DNA of 64,000 nucleotides, from positions 6,882,854 to 6,946,853 of the forward strand of contig CP093830.1 of NCBI GenBank assembly GCA_033063855.1, in the 5' to 3' direction. Shown one piece after another: positions 1-13,606 of this stretch (position 1 is the stretch's first letter; the number at the start of each line of letters is the position of its first letter). Under the pieces are notes generated by a model. The model searched no databases, was not told the origin of the DNA, and worked only from the letters and a program-made list of their open reading frames with translations. Source of the DNA: Smittia aterrima. Taxonomy: Eukaryota > Arthropoda > Insecta > Diptera > Chironomidae. The position numbers and the translations under genes were made by a program.

Positions 1-3000
1 CTTTGCAACATTAGCTTCTGGTTGTAGACTAAATGACTCGCTACGATTTCAAAAGTCCACTTGTTCGCCCGCAACGCCCGCGACTTAATCCAACGGACTG
101 ACAACGAGAATTGAAACTCATTCATAGCAATTTTTTTTTGCATAATTTTCTTTATTTATATTTCCGCGTTTCATTTGAAATCGTCTTCATCGCGCTTACT
201 CGGTCGTCTCACTTACGTTTTCACTCCAGCACGACAGTTAGGCTTCACGATTATCGTTTATTTCCATAGTTTTCTCGTAAATTCTAATTGCCCGACACAA
301 TATTGCAAAAAGTTTCCCTTCTTTTTTTTCTTCTCTACTCGTCGGTGTAATATATTCAATAAGCAAAATAGAAAGAGACACACCTTTAGAAAATATTTAA
401 TCTTCATGCAAAATGATGATGACGATGCCCATGTTCGACAACCAAATTGTTGACTGATGGTTATTGGCGAGAAGAAAAAGAAAGAGCGGACTCTTCACAC
501 AGGAAACCTCAAAAATCGCTGAAATGAAATCTGAATCTTCGCTGTTGTTCTTCAACATCATTCATCGCCTAATTTGCCAACGCAAAGCCTGAGCTCCATT
601 TCACTGATGATAAAATTAAATCAACGCCAACCGAAGCGAATAATACAATCAACAAGATTACTTCGAGCTTCATCGAATGGGGGAAGAGTGAAAACATGCT
701 TCACAGCTCGAAGCGGCCTATGAAAAATAATTCAATTACAATCAATGATTTACGGCGCTTTAAATTCCATTATCATAATCTCGATGTGACCTTTTAGAGC
801 TCCAGCATCAGTTTATAGACGAAAATGGATACAATATGATGCTTCACGATGATGATGGCAAAGTTTGAATTAAGATAAGTTTGTAAACATGTCAAACATC
901 AGTTTTCATCAAAACCGTAGAGAAACTTTATCGCGATGTCACAGTTACTTCCTCTCCTCAGCAAATTCCGACATGACTTTAAAGATTTTTATCGTCGTGT
1001 TCGAGTTCGAGTTGGCGACCCTCGAGTCCGAGTGAACGAACGAATCTTAAGAGACTTCATAATGAAGACACAATCGTCGCCGTTTATTGAATCTGAAATG
1101 CGTTTTGGATGGTCACTGACAAGCGAGGTCGATCGTAGGTGCGCCATTCGGCAGCGACCACCTGTTGGAAACGACCAAAAGCAGCGCCATTTATCCAGTA
1201 TCATCAGCAGCTCAAGAGCCGATTAAGTTTGAGGGCATCGTTTAAATTTCAATAGATCGGAGTCGTTTACGTTTGTTATTGTGTTTTAATCGTATAACTC
1301 AAATAAGAATGAAAAGATTCGCGAAGAGCTTGACTTCGAGCTCACTTGGTTATCACAACATCATAAACATCGCAACAGCACAAGTGTCATTTACATAATC
1401 GAATAAAGCGCGCTCGTTGTGACGGTAGAGAGAGTGACGAGTAAACAAAGTGGAATTGAATGAAGAAGACGACAATTGCGTTGGGTAATTTTTCATTACA
1501 CTCACAAAACTTCTTCGAGAGCGCGTACTCATAGTTTGTTAATGTCAAATTGTGTCAAATGAATGAAGTCATTAGTTTGAGTGCCGCGTGAACTTTCGCG
1601 CTATTTGACGATCAGAATGTATAGAAAGGTTAATTTGTAGAAGTTGCCACACGATCATCTTCGCCATCAACTCCTCGTCGCCATCGACTAATTTAAATGC
1701 TGTTGGTTCACGTCAATAATAAAAATGAAAATATCGAAAAAAGTTTCGCAAACAAAAAGGCGCCGCGAACTTAAGACGATCGTCAATTCCTCGAAAAAGC
1801 TTATTTTGGTCTTCGAGTTACAATGTGCTTAATAAAATATTTAAATCACAAAAGTTTTATGATTTCGTCGAAGTGTGGAATTGGAATTCATAAACAATCA
1901 AGCCCCGACATTGTTTGATAGCAAAGTAAACACGCACGAATCATCAGAAATATCTTAGTCACCAGGTTCGAGTGGTTAAGTGGCCGTTGAGTCATTGTCG
2001 ATGATTATTTTTTCGCTTAAGAGCATAAAACCTTTTTTTTTTGCACGATGCTTGTTGCTTCCTTTCTTCTTTTGCCGAATCATAAGATGATTCAACAAGT
2101 TGGCTTCGCAGAGAAGCTCTTCTTTCTGTTTTGCTGCGGTTGTAAGATTAGATTGTGTAATCCCATAGTGACGCGAAGCCCCTCATGTGAGTTTGCTTTA
2201 AAATAATTTTCAATTTCCGTGAAAAGCCAAATGTATCAGAAACTCAAGTTTCGTGTGAATCATGGCGTGGAATTTGCTCTTTGTTCAATTTCGGACCTTC
2301 TAGTTGTCACGCAACGACACATCAGTCAACGTAGCATTATTGTTCGATACGAGCAATTAAAACCTTAGATTTTTCCGCTCCGACAGTAATTTAAGCACAA
2401 CAATTCGAATATTTAAAATTCCATCAATTAAACGTATTATTCACCGCAGCTGATGTGAATGCTATCAATGGCAAAGCAATTATCTCGAAAAGTTAATAGA
2501 ATGCCTCAAGTTGCGAGTAGCATTTTAACGATAGGAGTTGAAATGTTTAAAATCTCCATTAATTACATCTAAGCAATCGATCAGCCCAAATGGCGAACCC
2601 GCAGAAATCCAAGATTTGTCCATTTTTCCTTCGAAAGTCGCTTTTATGCTCAGCCAACTGTTTGATTTACTGGCCAATAGTTTATCTCTTTTTAAGCAGG
2701 CGCTAATTAATTTCTATTATGAGGTGAAGATGCTTAATGAGCGTCTTCGCAATTTGTTATATTTGCTTAGAATACTTAATGTGCTCAATGAAATATCTCA
2801 GCACGAGCACGTACATTTGAATTGGAAATCAAGAAATTAATTATTAGTCAATAGCACGGGAATGTACGTCGTAAGAATGATTCAGAAATGTCGATCTCTC
2901 CGTCTCTTAAGTCGATTGAAAATCTGACTTTTGTTCAGTCAAAAGGAGAGTAAATTAGGTGATTCAATGCTTCTGATTAATCTGTTTTAAAGAAATCATT

Positions 3001-6000
3001 GTAATGGCATTTTAATCAGATGCGGAACACAGACCGACGAAGAGAAATAATGACTCAGAGACCAAGAGAAACATCATGGAGAAGCAAAGATCGATGCGAT
3101 AACGAAACCAAGTCTTGCTTGAGACGACTCAAGCAAAGCATAAAGAGTGGAAGTAGAAAAGGACGATAAAGAAGTAAAATTATTCAATTCCCGGTTAAAT
3201 CTCTTTAAAACCAGCAGAACGAGCGAAAAAGTGGTCAGAAACAACAATCGAGTTTATTTATTTTCATTATTTATGCTAAGAACACAACTCGCCCGTGAAG
3301 AGGCTTAAAAAAGCGAGCAAGCGATCGCAAGAATAAGAAACCAACATGGCGATGGTAACAGAAGAATAAGAAGCCCAAAAGAGAACGTAGCAAGAAACAA
3401 ACACTCACACACTCGATCGCGCTTAGCTCAACAACTCTCATGGTCTCGTGAACGGCGTAAAACTTCTTTTTCTCCTCGCGGCTGTGTACGACAAAAATTA
3501 AGAAAGAAACTCGCTTGAGCTCCAGTTGATGCTTGCTGCCGTATGTTTTCATTTATTTAAAAGTTTTTTTTTTGTTTCTCCACCGCTTTGTTGTGTGTTT
3601 TCAATTCGCGATCGAAAACCAGTTTTTTTTTCTTTGCCATAGTAAGTTTTCTTGCGCGTTCTCTTGTGCACACATCTTTGTAATAGTTTTCTGCTTCGTT
3701 TTCTTTTCAAGCATAATAAAACTGTATTAACGTAATGAGCCAGTGCCGTTTTGTTTATGTTCGAATGCGATAAACTGGAAAAAGAGCTCGCGCGAGCGGA
3801 GAAAGATAATTGCACAATTTTTGTTCTTAGGAACCGCTTAGTTTGGAGTTTAAATTAAATCGCCGCGATTACTAAACGCGATTACGCTAAATTTGCGCCA
3901 TTTCGTCTCGAATCAGTTGATTTAACTGCGGAGTACGACTGCCTACGTCAATGTGACTAGTGCTCGTCGCATATGCGCGAGAAGATAAATGTTTACAACG
4001 AGTGTGTTGTATAAAGGTAACAACACAAAAGCTTTTTCATTTGATTTAACTTAAGTAAAGTCAATCTGCGGTTTGAGCGATGTTGAGGCTCGTGGCTGGC
4101 TTTGTGTTTGTTCGATCGTCTTTTATGTCAACTTTTCAATTTGAATGCATCGATGTTGAAATTGGAAGCGATACGATGGAAATTCAAAGCCATTTTTACC
4201 AACTGCTTAATTGCAATTTTCCTCTTTCTTCGATCGGCAATTTTCCGCTGACTCAAATTGAAACATTACGCCATCAACTCGCTCCATGTCAATCACTCGT
4301 CAGTTCTTTCTTTCGTTTTTGCTGTTTGAAATGTCACACGAATCGAGTTCAATTTTCTCGGACGAATAGAATCTCTCATGGCTTACTTTCATCTTTCTCT
4401 CGTTCGCTCGTGTGTGCACTTATTAAAAGCGATATCGCGATGATGCTTCCTCCGCCAACAATGGCTTTCATTCTCATACAAATGCTGATTAATAAGACAT
4501 TGAGTTGATGGAAAGAGATCGCGCGTTTCTCTCCCGCTCAACCACAGAGGATTAGAAATCGCTTCAGCGACATAAATTTGCTGCCCATTAAGTAGCCGTG
4601 CGAGCGAAAACCCATTAGATAAGCTGCTGCTTCATTTTCAGGCATTTTTTGTTTTCTGTCAAATCATTTATGCGAGGTCCATTCATGGGTTGAAACGATA
4701 CACACTTCAATCACACGAAAATGCAAATCGCGCTTTGCCTTGAAAAATCTGGTTTCCTCTCAAAATAATGTTCAACTACACAACATGTTGTTACGTTCTA
4801 CATTTGACGTGTTGCTGAATTAATAAATAAGTAATTGCCTCGCACGCGGGCAGCACATAGCTTTGGTAGACTTTGCGACTGCTTGCGATTTTGTGTTTTT
4901 TTCGCAATAAATTGCTCTCAAGGAAAATTGCCCAATAATTCTTTCAGTCGAACAAGCAGCGGGCTTTCTTGGAACCTACACGAGAGAATTGCATTCAACT
5001 CGAGTTCCCAAGCAATTTTTCTTTTGTGTTTTGAATAAATGAAGAAAGAAACGAGACATATCTCAAATCCCTGGTATCATTGTTTGGAGCACGTCTAACG
5101 TTATGGACACAAATAAATAATTTCGCTTTCGACCTTCTTCTTGAGCTCGACGTCTACCTGCGGAAAGTGCAGAGATATTCTCGACTAAGAAAGACAAACA
5201 AATGTCTTGGAGGAAGTTTCTAATTTCTTACGATGTCGACAATTACCGGGGCGAACGGACTCGAAGAATCCATTAAATCCAAATTGAAGTTTTCAAATAA
5301 GAAAAAGCAAGACAAAAGGTAATGGAAAGGAAAAACAATGAGAAAGTTTCATTAACGATTGTTTTCGTTTCGAGCTTCCTTCTTACGAACCACTCACTCC
5401 GATTTAGGATACGCTAGTCATTAAGGAATTATTTATAAGGATTCTCATCGACGAGAGATCGTCTGTGAGTGATTTAAAGGTAGATTCCCATGAGAGAGAT
5501 TATGTTTATGACGGTTTTGTGGTAGAGGGAGGCGTGGGGTGTTTTGGTTGTTGATTTAGGGAAATCCGAAAGAACTGTTCTTTGAATAGCTCCACTGTCT
5601 GATCTGTCTTGACCGTTAATCGCTGTGAAATGTTCTTTAAATATTTATTGCGCGAAAATTCAGCTCAAGCCGCGTGAGACTCTTAGATTTATTCCGAGGG
5701 CCAACGGCCGCCGCCGCCTCGAGTGGAGAAAATCAAAACAATGGAAAGAAAGTTTTTGTTTTTCTATTATTAAAATTTATAACTTCTCAAATGAACCTCA
5801 ACTCGCTACTTTTCGCTGTTCTCAACCACATTGTTACGAATTAAATGAATATTGTATTCATACGTTCAATGTGCGCTTTTTTATTTATAGATTAAAACAT
5901 TTAACCGAAACACGAGAAAAAAATGTTTAATTCCGCATCGCGCGCTCTGTGTTTCGGGATATCCACCGAATAAACGCTTAATTCGTACGTGTTTTTGACA

Positions 6001-7141
6001 ATATTTAAACTCGCTTTGACTTTTTTCTTTCTTTACACATTTTTTCTTCTCTCCTTCGTTTCATTTTAATATGACAAAAAAACTATAATGCCATTAAACA
6101 AACGAGTCAGGTAATATTTTTTTTCTCCTTCGTTTCTCTTCATTCTACATCGCCTCGATACACAACATCGTCTTAAAGGCACACACAGCACAGCGAGAAA
6201 CAAGTTTTCTTCTCGGTATTGAGGTGTGTGAGTGCAGGAGAAGTTCTTTAATTGGACATATTCATCAATCATGGCGAGGAACGACTTAATACGATAATAC
6301 TCGACACAGTGAGGGAGGCTCAGGACGATACGAAAACTAAATATTTCCAGAGACGACAGAGATTTTTTATCATGATAAACAATCGTTTGTTTACTTAGGA
6401 TTGAATGACATTAAGTCCACATACTCCTCACTTCGTGATGGTCCACCCTTCATTTTACGCTTTTCTTCTTCTTCTCATGTCGCTCTCTCCACTTCTCGTT
6501 TTGTGTATGCAACATGTTTATGTGGCTTTCGATATTAATTAGCATATTTTTCCCTTCCCTCGATTCTTAAGATATCTTTCGTAAAGCTCACCTAGTTTAT
6601 AAAATTCACCCGAAAGTCATAAAAACCTTCGATTGGTCTAAAAGGTGCAGTAAATCAGTAAATCCTTCGTTTCTCGAAAAAGAAATCCCAACAAAATTCA
6701 CTTTGCGGGCTATTTTTATGATTCAATATTTTTTCTCAGTGTTTATCTTAATGCACTTTTTTTCATCCGCATTTTCATTCATTTTCTTTGTTTCAAGGCA
6801 CAATTTTCACGTTCCGATATCTAATAGCTCGGTTTGTTTTGCAAATGTGCAAGTTAAGTGTGCAATAAAACACAAGAAACACCCAGAAATATAAAATTAA
6901 AATAAAACTCTTCTACACAAGCTACAAAGACGTTTTCACTCAACGAAGTTGCGAACGAAACTGAGTTGAAAATGAAAAACGACGGAGAATCGCCTTGATC
7001 GTAAAATATTTTTTCAACAGTGCAAGGCGCCCCTCGAAATATCAGTTTTGAACTTACGCATTTTGTGAAGTCGAGTTTAATGAGATATCTTAAGAAATAA
7101 ATAAGTCCTAATTACGATAAACAGTCAAATCAAGTCACAAG
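1..7141. other. Gene-free upstream stretch
   Basis: I find no supportable gene here. The open frames (for example 936-1226, 2538-2840 and 4080-4508) lack recognisable domains or flanking splice signals, and some overlap equally long frames on the other strand. The DNA is AT-rich with poly-T runs. It could be intergenic or an intron of a gene beyond the left edge; the sequence does not decide this. Confidence 0.5.
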
Positions 7142-9471
7142 ATGTTGAACATTCAGCAAATATCGAAGACAGATTCAATTCTTCTTCCGATTCTTTATAA
7201 ATCACTTGAAGACAATCGTGTTTTTAAGAAGGTTGGAATTTTAAAGTAAACACATTTATTTCATTTTATTAACTTTTTGTTTTAGGCTGAATATCGAGAA
7301 TCCTTCATCAAAAACATCAATCAGCTTCTGAGTTTAAGAGAATCCAGACCGACAGCATTGTCAACACTTAATATCTTCTGCGATCATCATTCGGTTGTTA
7401 GCTCGTCACTCGTTACAGAGAAAACATGTCCAGAGATTAATTGGATTGAACAACTGTTGAGATTCATTGATCAAGAGCAACAACATCATGCCGAGTGCTT
7501 TGATATTTTATCAAAACTTCTGAGAATTACTGCTTGCAATCCTGATACGAACAAACTCATTCAATCGAAATATGTTCAGAAGATCATTGATGCCATCGTT
7601 GGATCGACATCAACACCAAGACAGTCGTTGAGTTGTCTCGCGACTTGTTTTGAGTTACATGGAGGAACGAGTGGACTTTACAAGAACAAGATTTACGAAT
7701 ATTGCGTTTCATTCATTGACTTGCCTGATAATGAAATCGCCGAAATTGCAGCTCTGTGTCTTCATTTGCTTCAGCAGTCAAGAGGCGGAAGCGTTGCTGG
7801 TGGAGTTTACAAGAAGTGTTGGGCTGAGTTTCACGAGAAAACGATTGGATCGTTGGAGGATATCTTTGAGAAGATTTTAAAAAAGTCGAACGCAAAAATC
7901 GGAAAATCTGAGCAACTTCAATTACCGGAGCTCAAACTCTCACCTGAACCATTCAACATGTACACTCAGTTGTTTGTTCGCTTCCAAAACCTTGTCACAA
8001 TTCTTCGAGTGAGTCTTGAGAGACCTTTCTCTGTTGCGAAAACAGTTCAAGTCAGTCGTGTCTTATCATTTATCGAAGATGGAATCGCAATGAGTCAAGT
8101 ACTTCTTACCAAGAAAGCAGTTAGTGAGAGCACTGTCTTATCGCTGATTCATGGACAAATCCACGTAAATCTCTTGGATATTCTTAAGACTCTCATGAGC
8201 AGCCTTAAACAAAATGTTATCACGCATTCGAAGACAATTTGCGATGTCTTGTGGCGATGCTTGAAGCAAACAAATTCTCATGAGCAACACAAGTTCGAAG
8301 CAAATCTGTAAGTTCTCTCACTTCATTCAACTTGAATCATTAACAAAACTAATTTCTTTTTAGAAAACTTCGATCAGCGACATACGAAGCAATTATTGTT
8401 TTCATGAAGATTTCGCCAAATAATTTCTACATGAAGAATGTTATGGAAAATCTGATGAAGGAAGCGCTCATTGACGTTACTCCAGCGAATAACGAAATTT
8501 ATTTGATGGTCCCTCAGACAAAAGGTGGAAAAGCAAACAAAAGAAAGAAGATCAATGCAGATAAGAAATTCGCTAAAGGTCGATCTCACATTGTCAGCGT
8601 TTCCGATGAACAAAAGGTTTGTGCAAAGGCGCTGGAGTGTTTGAACAATCTTCTGGTTTATCAAGGAGTTCTAATGAAGCCAGTTCTCTTCTTCATCATG
8701 CAAGAAAAGATTGTCGCAATCGGATTTGCTATTGCATCGAAAATTCAACAAGACGGCGATTTATATCGAGACCCTCATTGTCGTTCAAAGCTTTTGGATT
8801 TGGTTGGACTTATGATGACTCATCCTGTTCATAAAATGCCTGTTCCTCTGAATTATGGAATTGCTTTACTGACGAAGCTCAAGCACTCTGATCCTGATTT
8901 GAATGTTCGTGAGTCTGCATCGGTCAATCTCTTCCAAGCTGAGACGACAATTCACAACCGTAAGGACGTTTTGTACTTCCCACCAGAGTACAGCGATTTA
9001 CGAGAAACTTTGATGTTTAACAAGCAAACTATTCATAAATTCAACGAAGCGACAAATTCCCAACAAGAAGTTAATGGGAAAAATGAGGAAAAACCAATTG
9101 AAATTGAAATAGAGAAAGAAACGTTGAAGGATGAGGTGGACATTGTGATTTCTGACAATGAAACGGAAGATAGCGATGTTCAAGTGGTGCAAGTCATTGA
9201 AACATCTCCCAAGAAAGATGAAACATCTGAAGAACCTGAAATTATTTCTGACGAAGAAAAAGAAATTTCCGATAAGGAAGAAGAAATTTCAGATGAAGAA
9301 ATTGTTGTAGCGACTCAGGATCCTCCAAAGCCGCCTCCAGTAGCTGAGAAGAGATCAACGAGATCATCCACAACAACCACACCTGTAAAAAAGAGGAAAG
9401 TTTCAGCTAAAAACGATGACGTTGCCCTGCTTGAAGAATATCTCGCAGATTTCACTGACGAAGCTGCTTAA
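7142..9471 (+). CDS. PELP1/Rix1-like ribosome biogenesis protein
   Basis: The model has three exons: 7142-7231, 7286-8307 and 8364-9471. Phases agree and the spliced protein is 739 residues. The N-terminal two thirds are helical and repeat-like, as in the RIX1 domain of PELP1. The C-terminal part is strongly acidic (repeated EISDEE-type segments around 9230-9310) and is followed by a basic KKRKV nuclear signal near 9390. Family knowledge: PELP1/Rix1 works with the TEX10 and WDR18 homologues in the nucleolus in 60S pre-ribosome maturation. I chose the start at 7142 because the short first exon joins in frame to the acceptor at 7285; the donor GTTGGA is weaker than usual. Identity rests on architecture rather than a signature motif, so another nuclear HEAT-like protein is possible. 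Confidence 0.65.
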
Positions 9472-9490
9472 ACTTATAAAATTTTAATGA

Positions 9491-9496
9491 AATAAA
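9491..9496 (+). terminator. Poly(A) signal of the PELP1-like gene
   Basis: AATAAA lies 20 bases after the stop codon, and a second one follows within ten bases. It is consistent with a very short 3' UTR. Confidence 0.5.
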
Positions 9497-10802
9497 AAAT
9501 AAATTCTTCATACAAATCTTTCACTTTCCACTGGAAAGCTCTCTCGGTATGAAATGTAAACAACGGCAACGTGCTTTCGAGTGCGTAGAATTTAATTTCA
9601 GGACGGAATCAAGATATTTCCCTCAAATGAAAGGAAATAAATTCGTTTAGCGACATTTGCCATGCGACGCGTGCAATGTGTTTCCATCAGATTATGCTTT
9701 TCCTTTTTGGATCATGCGCAGTTCACTTCTGCCGGAGAATGCGGAGGAAAAATATCAAACTCTAAGCGAAAATACTTTCATCCGTTCATTTCTCTTTGAT
9801 GCTTCGAGTCGTGAAAATTTCACTTATTTTGTGTTGTTTCCTTCTCTTCTTGTTTGAGTAAAAAAATAACGCAAGTGGAAAATATCAGAAATAGCATAAA
9901 TTGTGCTCAAAGAAATAAATAACTTTACGTGTATAGTTTCGTTTTCGCTGTTTTTTTTTGTTTCGTGTCGTCTCGAGAAGGAAAATTTTTGATTTCATTT
10001 CGATGTGAATTTTCTTTTCCGCTTTTGACGTGTTGTTGTCGAGTTAGGAACTCGACTTTCTTTCTATCGGTCACTGAAAGTAATGCTGAATCGGCCGAGT
10101 GATATTTCGAATTAATAAAGAGAAGTGAAAAGCACATTAAGGACACGAGATTGGTGAGTAGAAGATAAGACACGATGGGAGTGAATTTTTCCAACCTGTC
10201 ATCGCAGGTCACGAGCGTTGCCAAAATAAAACTTTGAATAGACAACTTTTTCGTAGAGTTTGATAATATTTGATGGAATGAGGAAGTCAGGGAACACATC
10301 GAGACATAAATTCTAAAAATATTTTCTCATCAGTCTCATTCTCTTTGATTAAAACTTTTTTTAGACGAAGCATAATCGTCTTTCGTATGACTTCGCACCT
10401 CCCCCACAAACAACAGTCACAAAGTTCTCCCTTGTTATTAATGATCATTTCCTTGGCGCGTTGTCGATTCTACTTTGCATTCGGCTCGGTAGTTTTTTGG
10501 GTCAAAACCTCCTCTCTACAATTGGAAACGCTTCTGACACAAAACGGAAACAAATTTGCGTTTGATAAACTCGTTTAGTTCCTGAAACGATCCCCAAACA
10601 ATATTTATATGGACGTCCTAGCAAAGCATTTGTGATTTATTGTTTTTCGTTTTCGGGCACATTTGAAATTGCAAATTTAATTTGTATTCAGTGGAAGAGC
10701 TCCGTGGTAGGGGCGACGCTCTGCTCATTTTAATCTGATATTGTCACATAAATAATCAATTTGAAAGTCTCAATTTTTCTTCAGGTTTATCAAGCAGTCA
10801 CG
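9497..10802. other. Intergenic stretch, no gene seen
   Basis: The only open frames are short, unrecognised and lack splice context. The last ~150 bases probably hold the promoter and 5' UTR of the ERG28-like gene. A tttcttcag acceptor-like site at 10777-10785 suggests a non-coding first exon upstream. Confidence 0.4.
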
Positions 10803-11557
10803 ATGCCTGTTCAGAAGACGAGCAACAACAAGATTTTATACGCTTTTCGAGTGAGTTTGTAGAGGAATCTTCAGCGACCTACTCAGATTTTAATCACAAA
10901 CTTTCTTCATAGGGATTTATCGCTTTCGTTGCTTTCATCGACATTGCGACCGCACTTAGAAATTACGTAGAGCGAAGAAGCTTCATGTCGGGCAACGAAG
11001 AGTTCAGCGACGTTAAATTAATTGAAGGTAATTTAATTTGTCGCGAATAAATGATTTCTCCTAACTCGCAATTGTTCTATCTCCAGCGGATTACACAATA
11101 TCAAGAGTGATGGGAGTGTATAGCATTTTAAAAGCACTGACTCTTATTCAAACGACTTTATACATTCATTTCAAAGGTAAACTGACTTTCTTTGAAGCTT
11201 TCGATGATTTATCGATTTCATTTTCCTCTTCACAGCTGTTGTTTACACCGGGTGCTTTTCACTTTTGATCACGATGATATTTTTCATGTCAGAGGCCTTA
11301 TACTTTAGGTATTTATGCAGTTCAATCATTTAATCATGAGTCTCATTAACGGATGTTTTAGATCTACGACATGCAACTTCTATGTCGTGTTCCCTTTCAT
11401 TCTAAACTCAATCACGCTTGCTGGACTTTATTATCTTCCTAAGAAAATGCGATTGTGGGAATCGATTCCTGAGATTGATGATGAGAACTCGGAACTGCTC
11501 AGAAAGATGGGAACATTTAAGAAAAGACGGCTGCAGTCAAAGCAGAAAAATAATTAA
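10803..11557 (+). CDS. Erg28: ERG28-like ER membrane protein
   Basis: The model has five exons: 10803-10850, 10913-11027, 11087-11176, 11236-11308 and 11362-11557. All phases agree and the protein is 173 residues, a little longer than the 140-150 usual for the family. Four hydrophobic segments match the four-helix ERG28 layout. The stretch MGVYSILKALTLIQ and the FFMSEALYF segment correspond to the conserved 'VYS...' and 'F-LSE' positions of the family. In fungi ERG28 tethers sterol C4-demethylation enzymes at the ER. Insects do not make sterols de novo, so the role here must differ or concern dietary sterol handling (inference). Exon 3 and its flanks are copied at 13603-13777 in the neighbouring duplication. 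Confidence 0.75.
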
Positions 11558-11647
11558 TTATTTTCACAACAATTTCGAGTTAGTCTGCACCTTAAATGAT
11601 TTTTTACTTCTCTCCACACGAACTTTAGACAAACTCTTCTTCTAGGG

Positions 11648-11653
11648 AATAAA
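11648..11653 (+). terminator. Poly(A) signal of the ERG28-like gene
   Basis: AATAAA lies about 90 bases after the stop codon at 11557. It is the closest canonical signal on the + strand. Confidence 0.45.
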
Positions 11654-11810
11654 TAAAAGCTTTATTAACTTAACATCATCATTAAAATAAAAATACTGTC
11701 ACAACCTTTTTCTAGAACTTTGATACTCTTAGGATTGAATGAACATTAGTGAGTCAAATAAAAGAAAACCGAATGAGAACGCTCTTCGCAATTTAAAGAA
11801 ATTTTATTTA

Positions 11811-13234
11811 TCAAACTTTTCGATCGATCTTTAAAAATTTCATATTCTTTACAGTTTCTTCGAGTTTTTGGTATTCTTCGAAGCCGAGATTTTTATGTCG
11901 ATTTCTTATGTGTAACTTCATGTACTCTTTCTTAATGTTCTTGTAACTGCAGCCATCAACTGGACAATTCATTTCTACACTTCGATGGTATATCGTTATA
12001 TGAGATGTTAGAATCGCCGAGGAGCCGTAAGCCTTATTGCAACCTTTGTACGGACATTTAAAGCTTTTATCTTTTATATGTGCTCTCGCCATGTGAAGAT
12101 CAAGTCCTGTGGATCTGCTAAACGATCTGTCGCAGCCTGGTTCTTTACAAGTGTATTTCTTTCCTTCGTGGATGTGTTCGATGTGCATTCTAAGGAGTCT
12201 GCCCTTGCCAAATGTTTTTCCACACGAGCTGCACATAAAGTGATCTTTCTTAGTGTGCCGAGAAGTGGTATGAATATTTAAGTAATTGGCAGAGTAAAAT
12301 ATTTTATCGCAATATTGACATTTGTGTTCTATTCTTGCGTGTGAATTATCGAAATGAGCTTGCAGTCCATTTATCCAACGATAATCATTTCCGCAGAGGT
12401 GACAAGTAAATTTTTCTGGTGGTTTTTCTGAATGAATATCTCTTCTGTGTGCGTAAACCCTAACGAATGATTGAAACAGCCTTCCACAAAGATGACAAGG
12501 ATACACTTTATCTCGTTGATCATTAGTGGCGTGCCTTGTCATGTGCCGACGAAGTCGAACTTTCATCCAGAATCCTACGCCACAGAAATCACAGAAAAAT
12601 CTTGATCTATTATAATGCACATCGCTCATATGTTCTTTGAGATGACTTATGTGAAACTCCTTTTGACAAATTTTACAATTTGTTCTTGTTGCCTGACGAA
12701 CGCCTTTAGTAGAATCCTTGAATTTATAGACTTTAACATTTGCGGCTTTTCTGGCAGGTCTGCGACGAGTTGAAACTGTTTCATTCGCTTGAGTTTCGTT
12801 CATATCTTCTGGGATCATTTCTTCAGGCTCTTCTTTTTTAATAACAACTTCCTCAAAGAAAATTGTGTTGTTCTCTTCACATTCTAACTTTACAATCACG
12901 TTCACGAAAGGCTGGAAGTCGTTTCTCAGTTGATCCTGTTTCTGAATAATTTGCGTCTTGTAAGATGAAATATCTTGAATTTTAATGAAGCATCTGTCGC
13001 AAAGTTTGTCTGATAAGTTACCAAAATATGGAAAAATCTAAAACAGAATGACTTAAGTTAAAATTCGGAATCGAAAGTTTGTTTATAATTTACATTTTCA
13101 GGAAAGATCTCAAATATTCGTTGTTCGATTTCTGTTGTGGCAACATTTTGCATTTCATGGTCGTCTAATGCTTCAATACACAATTTACACTTTGATCTGA
13201 AGCTTTTACTATCGAGTCCACTCAGATAACTCAT
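11811..13234 (-). CDS. ZAD C2H2 zinc-finger protein, copy A
   Basis: There are two exons on the minus strand: 13094-13234 and 11811-13037 (455 residues). Exon 1 and the start of exon 2 together form a ZAD domain (residues ~15-90), with the cysteine pairs CKLC and CDRC split across the intron, a typical arrangement. An acidic linker with the motif VIKKEEPEEM follows, then nine C2H2 fingers in tandem from about residue 165 to 435. ZAD zinc-finger proteins are DNA-binding nuclear regulators that dimerise through ZAD; the targets here are unknown. An in-frame stop lies upstream of the ATG at 13234. Copy B, its tandem paralogue, differs at about 30 of 364 aligned positions, mostly in the fingers. 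Confidence 0.9.
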
Positions 13235-13534
13235 TTTAAACGCGATTTTAGGTTTCTCACGGCTTAAATTGAATTTGCTTTTGTTGATCTGAATTCGCTT
13301 GGGGTCAATGACCTATAAACTTTTGAATTAAACGATCATTGAGTGAAAAAATAAAACTTATTAAATTGTTTCTATAAATCCACAAAATAGACAGAAAAGC
13401 ATTTTCAATCTCAATCGAGTCAATATTTTTATTTAAGGAATGTTTTAAGTGCACTTTTGATTCAATGATATTTTGTGAATATATCACGGCAAATTGTGAA
13501 TATATGATATTTGGCAAATTGAAAATAAATACTT

Positions 13535-13606
13535 TTAGTAAGAGTCAGGAACAGGAGCTGAAACAATCTTCAAAAACTCGGTGTAGTTGATTTCTCCATG
13601 AAGATT
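13535..13606 (-). pseudogene. 3' stub of the CALML4-like gene
   Basis: This piece repeats the last coding bases and stop codon of the EF-hand gene at 15560-16117. It begins in the middle of that gene's exon 2 and has no start or upstream exon. One residue near the end differs from the full gene (DSY against DYY). It marks the right edge of duplication copy 1. Confidence 0.85.

Larger units (their letters stand above)
11053..13606. repeat. Tandem duplication unit, copy 1
   Basis: This unit runs from intron 2 of the ERG28-like gene through a whole zinc-finger gene to the 3' end of a CALML4-like gene. The same order recurs in 13603-15631. The right end overlaps copy 2 by the four bases GATT, which both parental sequences share at the junction. 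Copy 1 keeps ERG28 exons 3-5 intact, but its CALML4 part is only a 3' stub. Confidence 0.85.

Noticed and set aside
936..1226. Overlapping open frames on both strands
   Set aside because: Neither strand shows a recognisable protein; the region holds short TCGAGT-type repeats that keep several frames open.
1966..1996. tRNA-like GAGTGGTTAAGTGG sequence
   Set aside because: It resembles the D-arm of a Ser/Leu tRNA, but no matching T-arm, anticodon stem or acceptor pairing follows.
4080..4508. 142-codon open frame
   Set aside because: No domain, no splice context and no poly(A) signal in place; composition looks like chance coding of AT-rich DNA.
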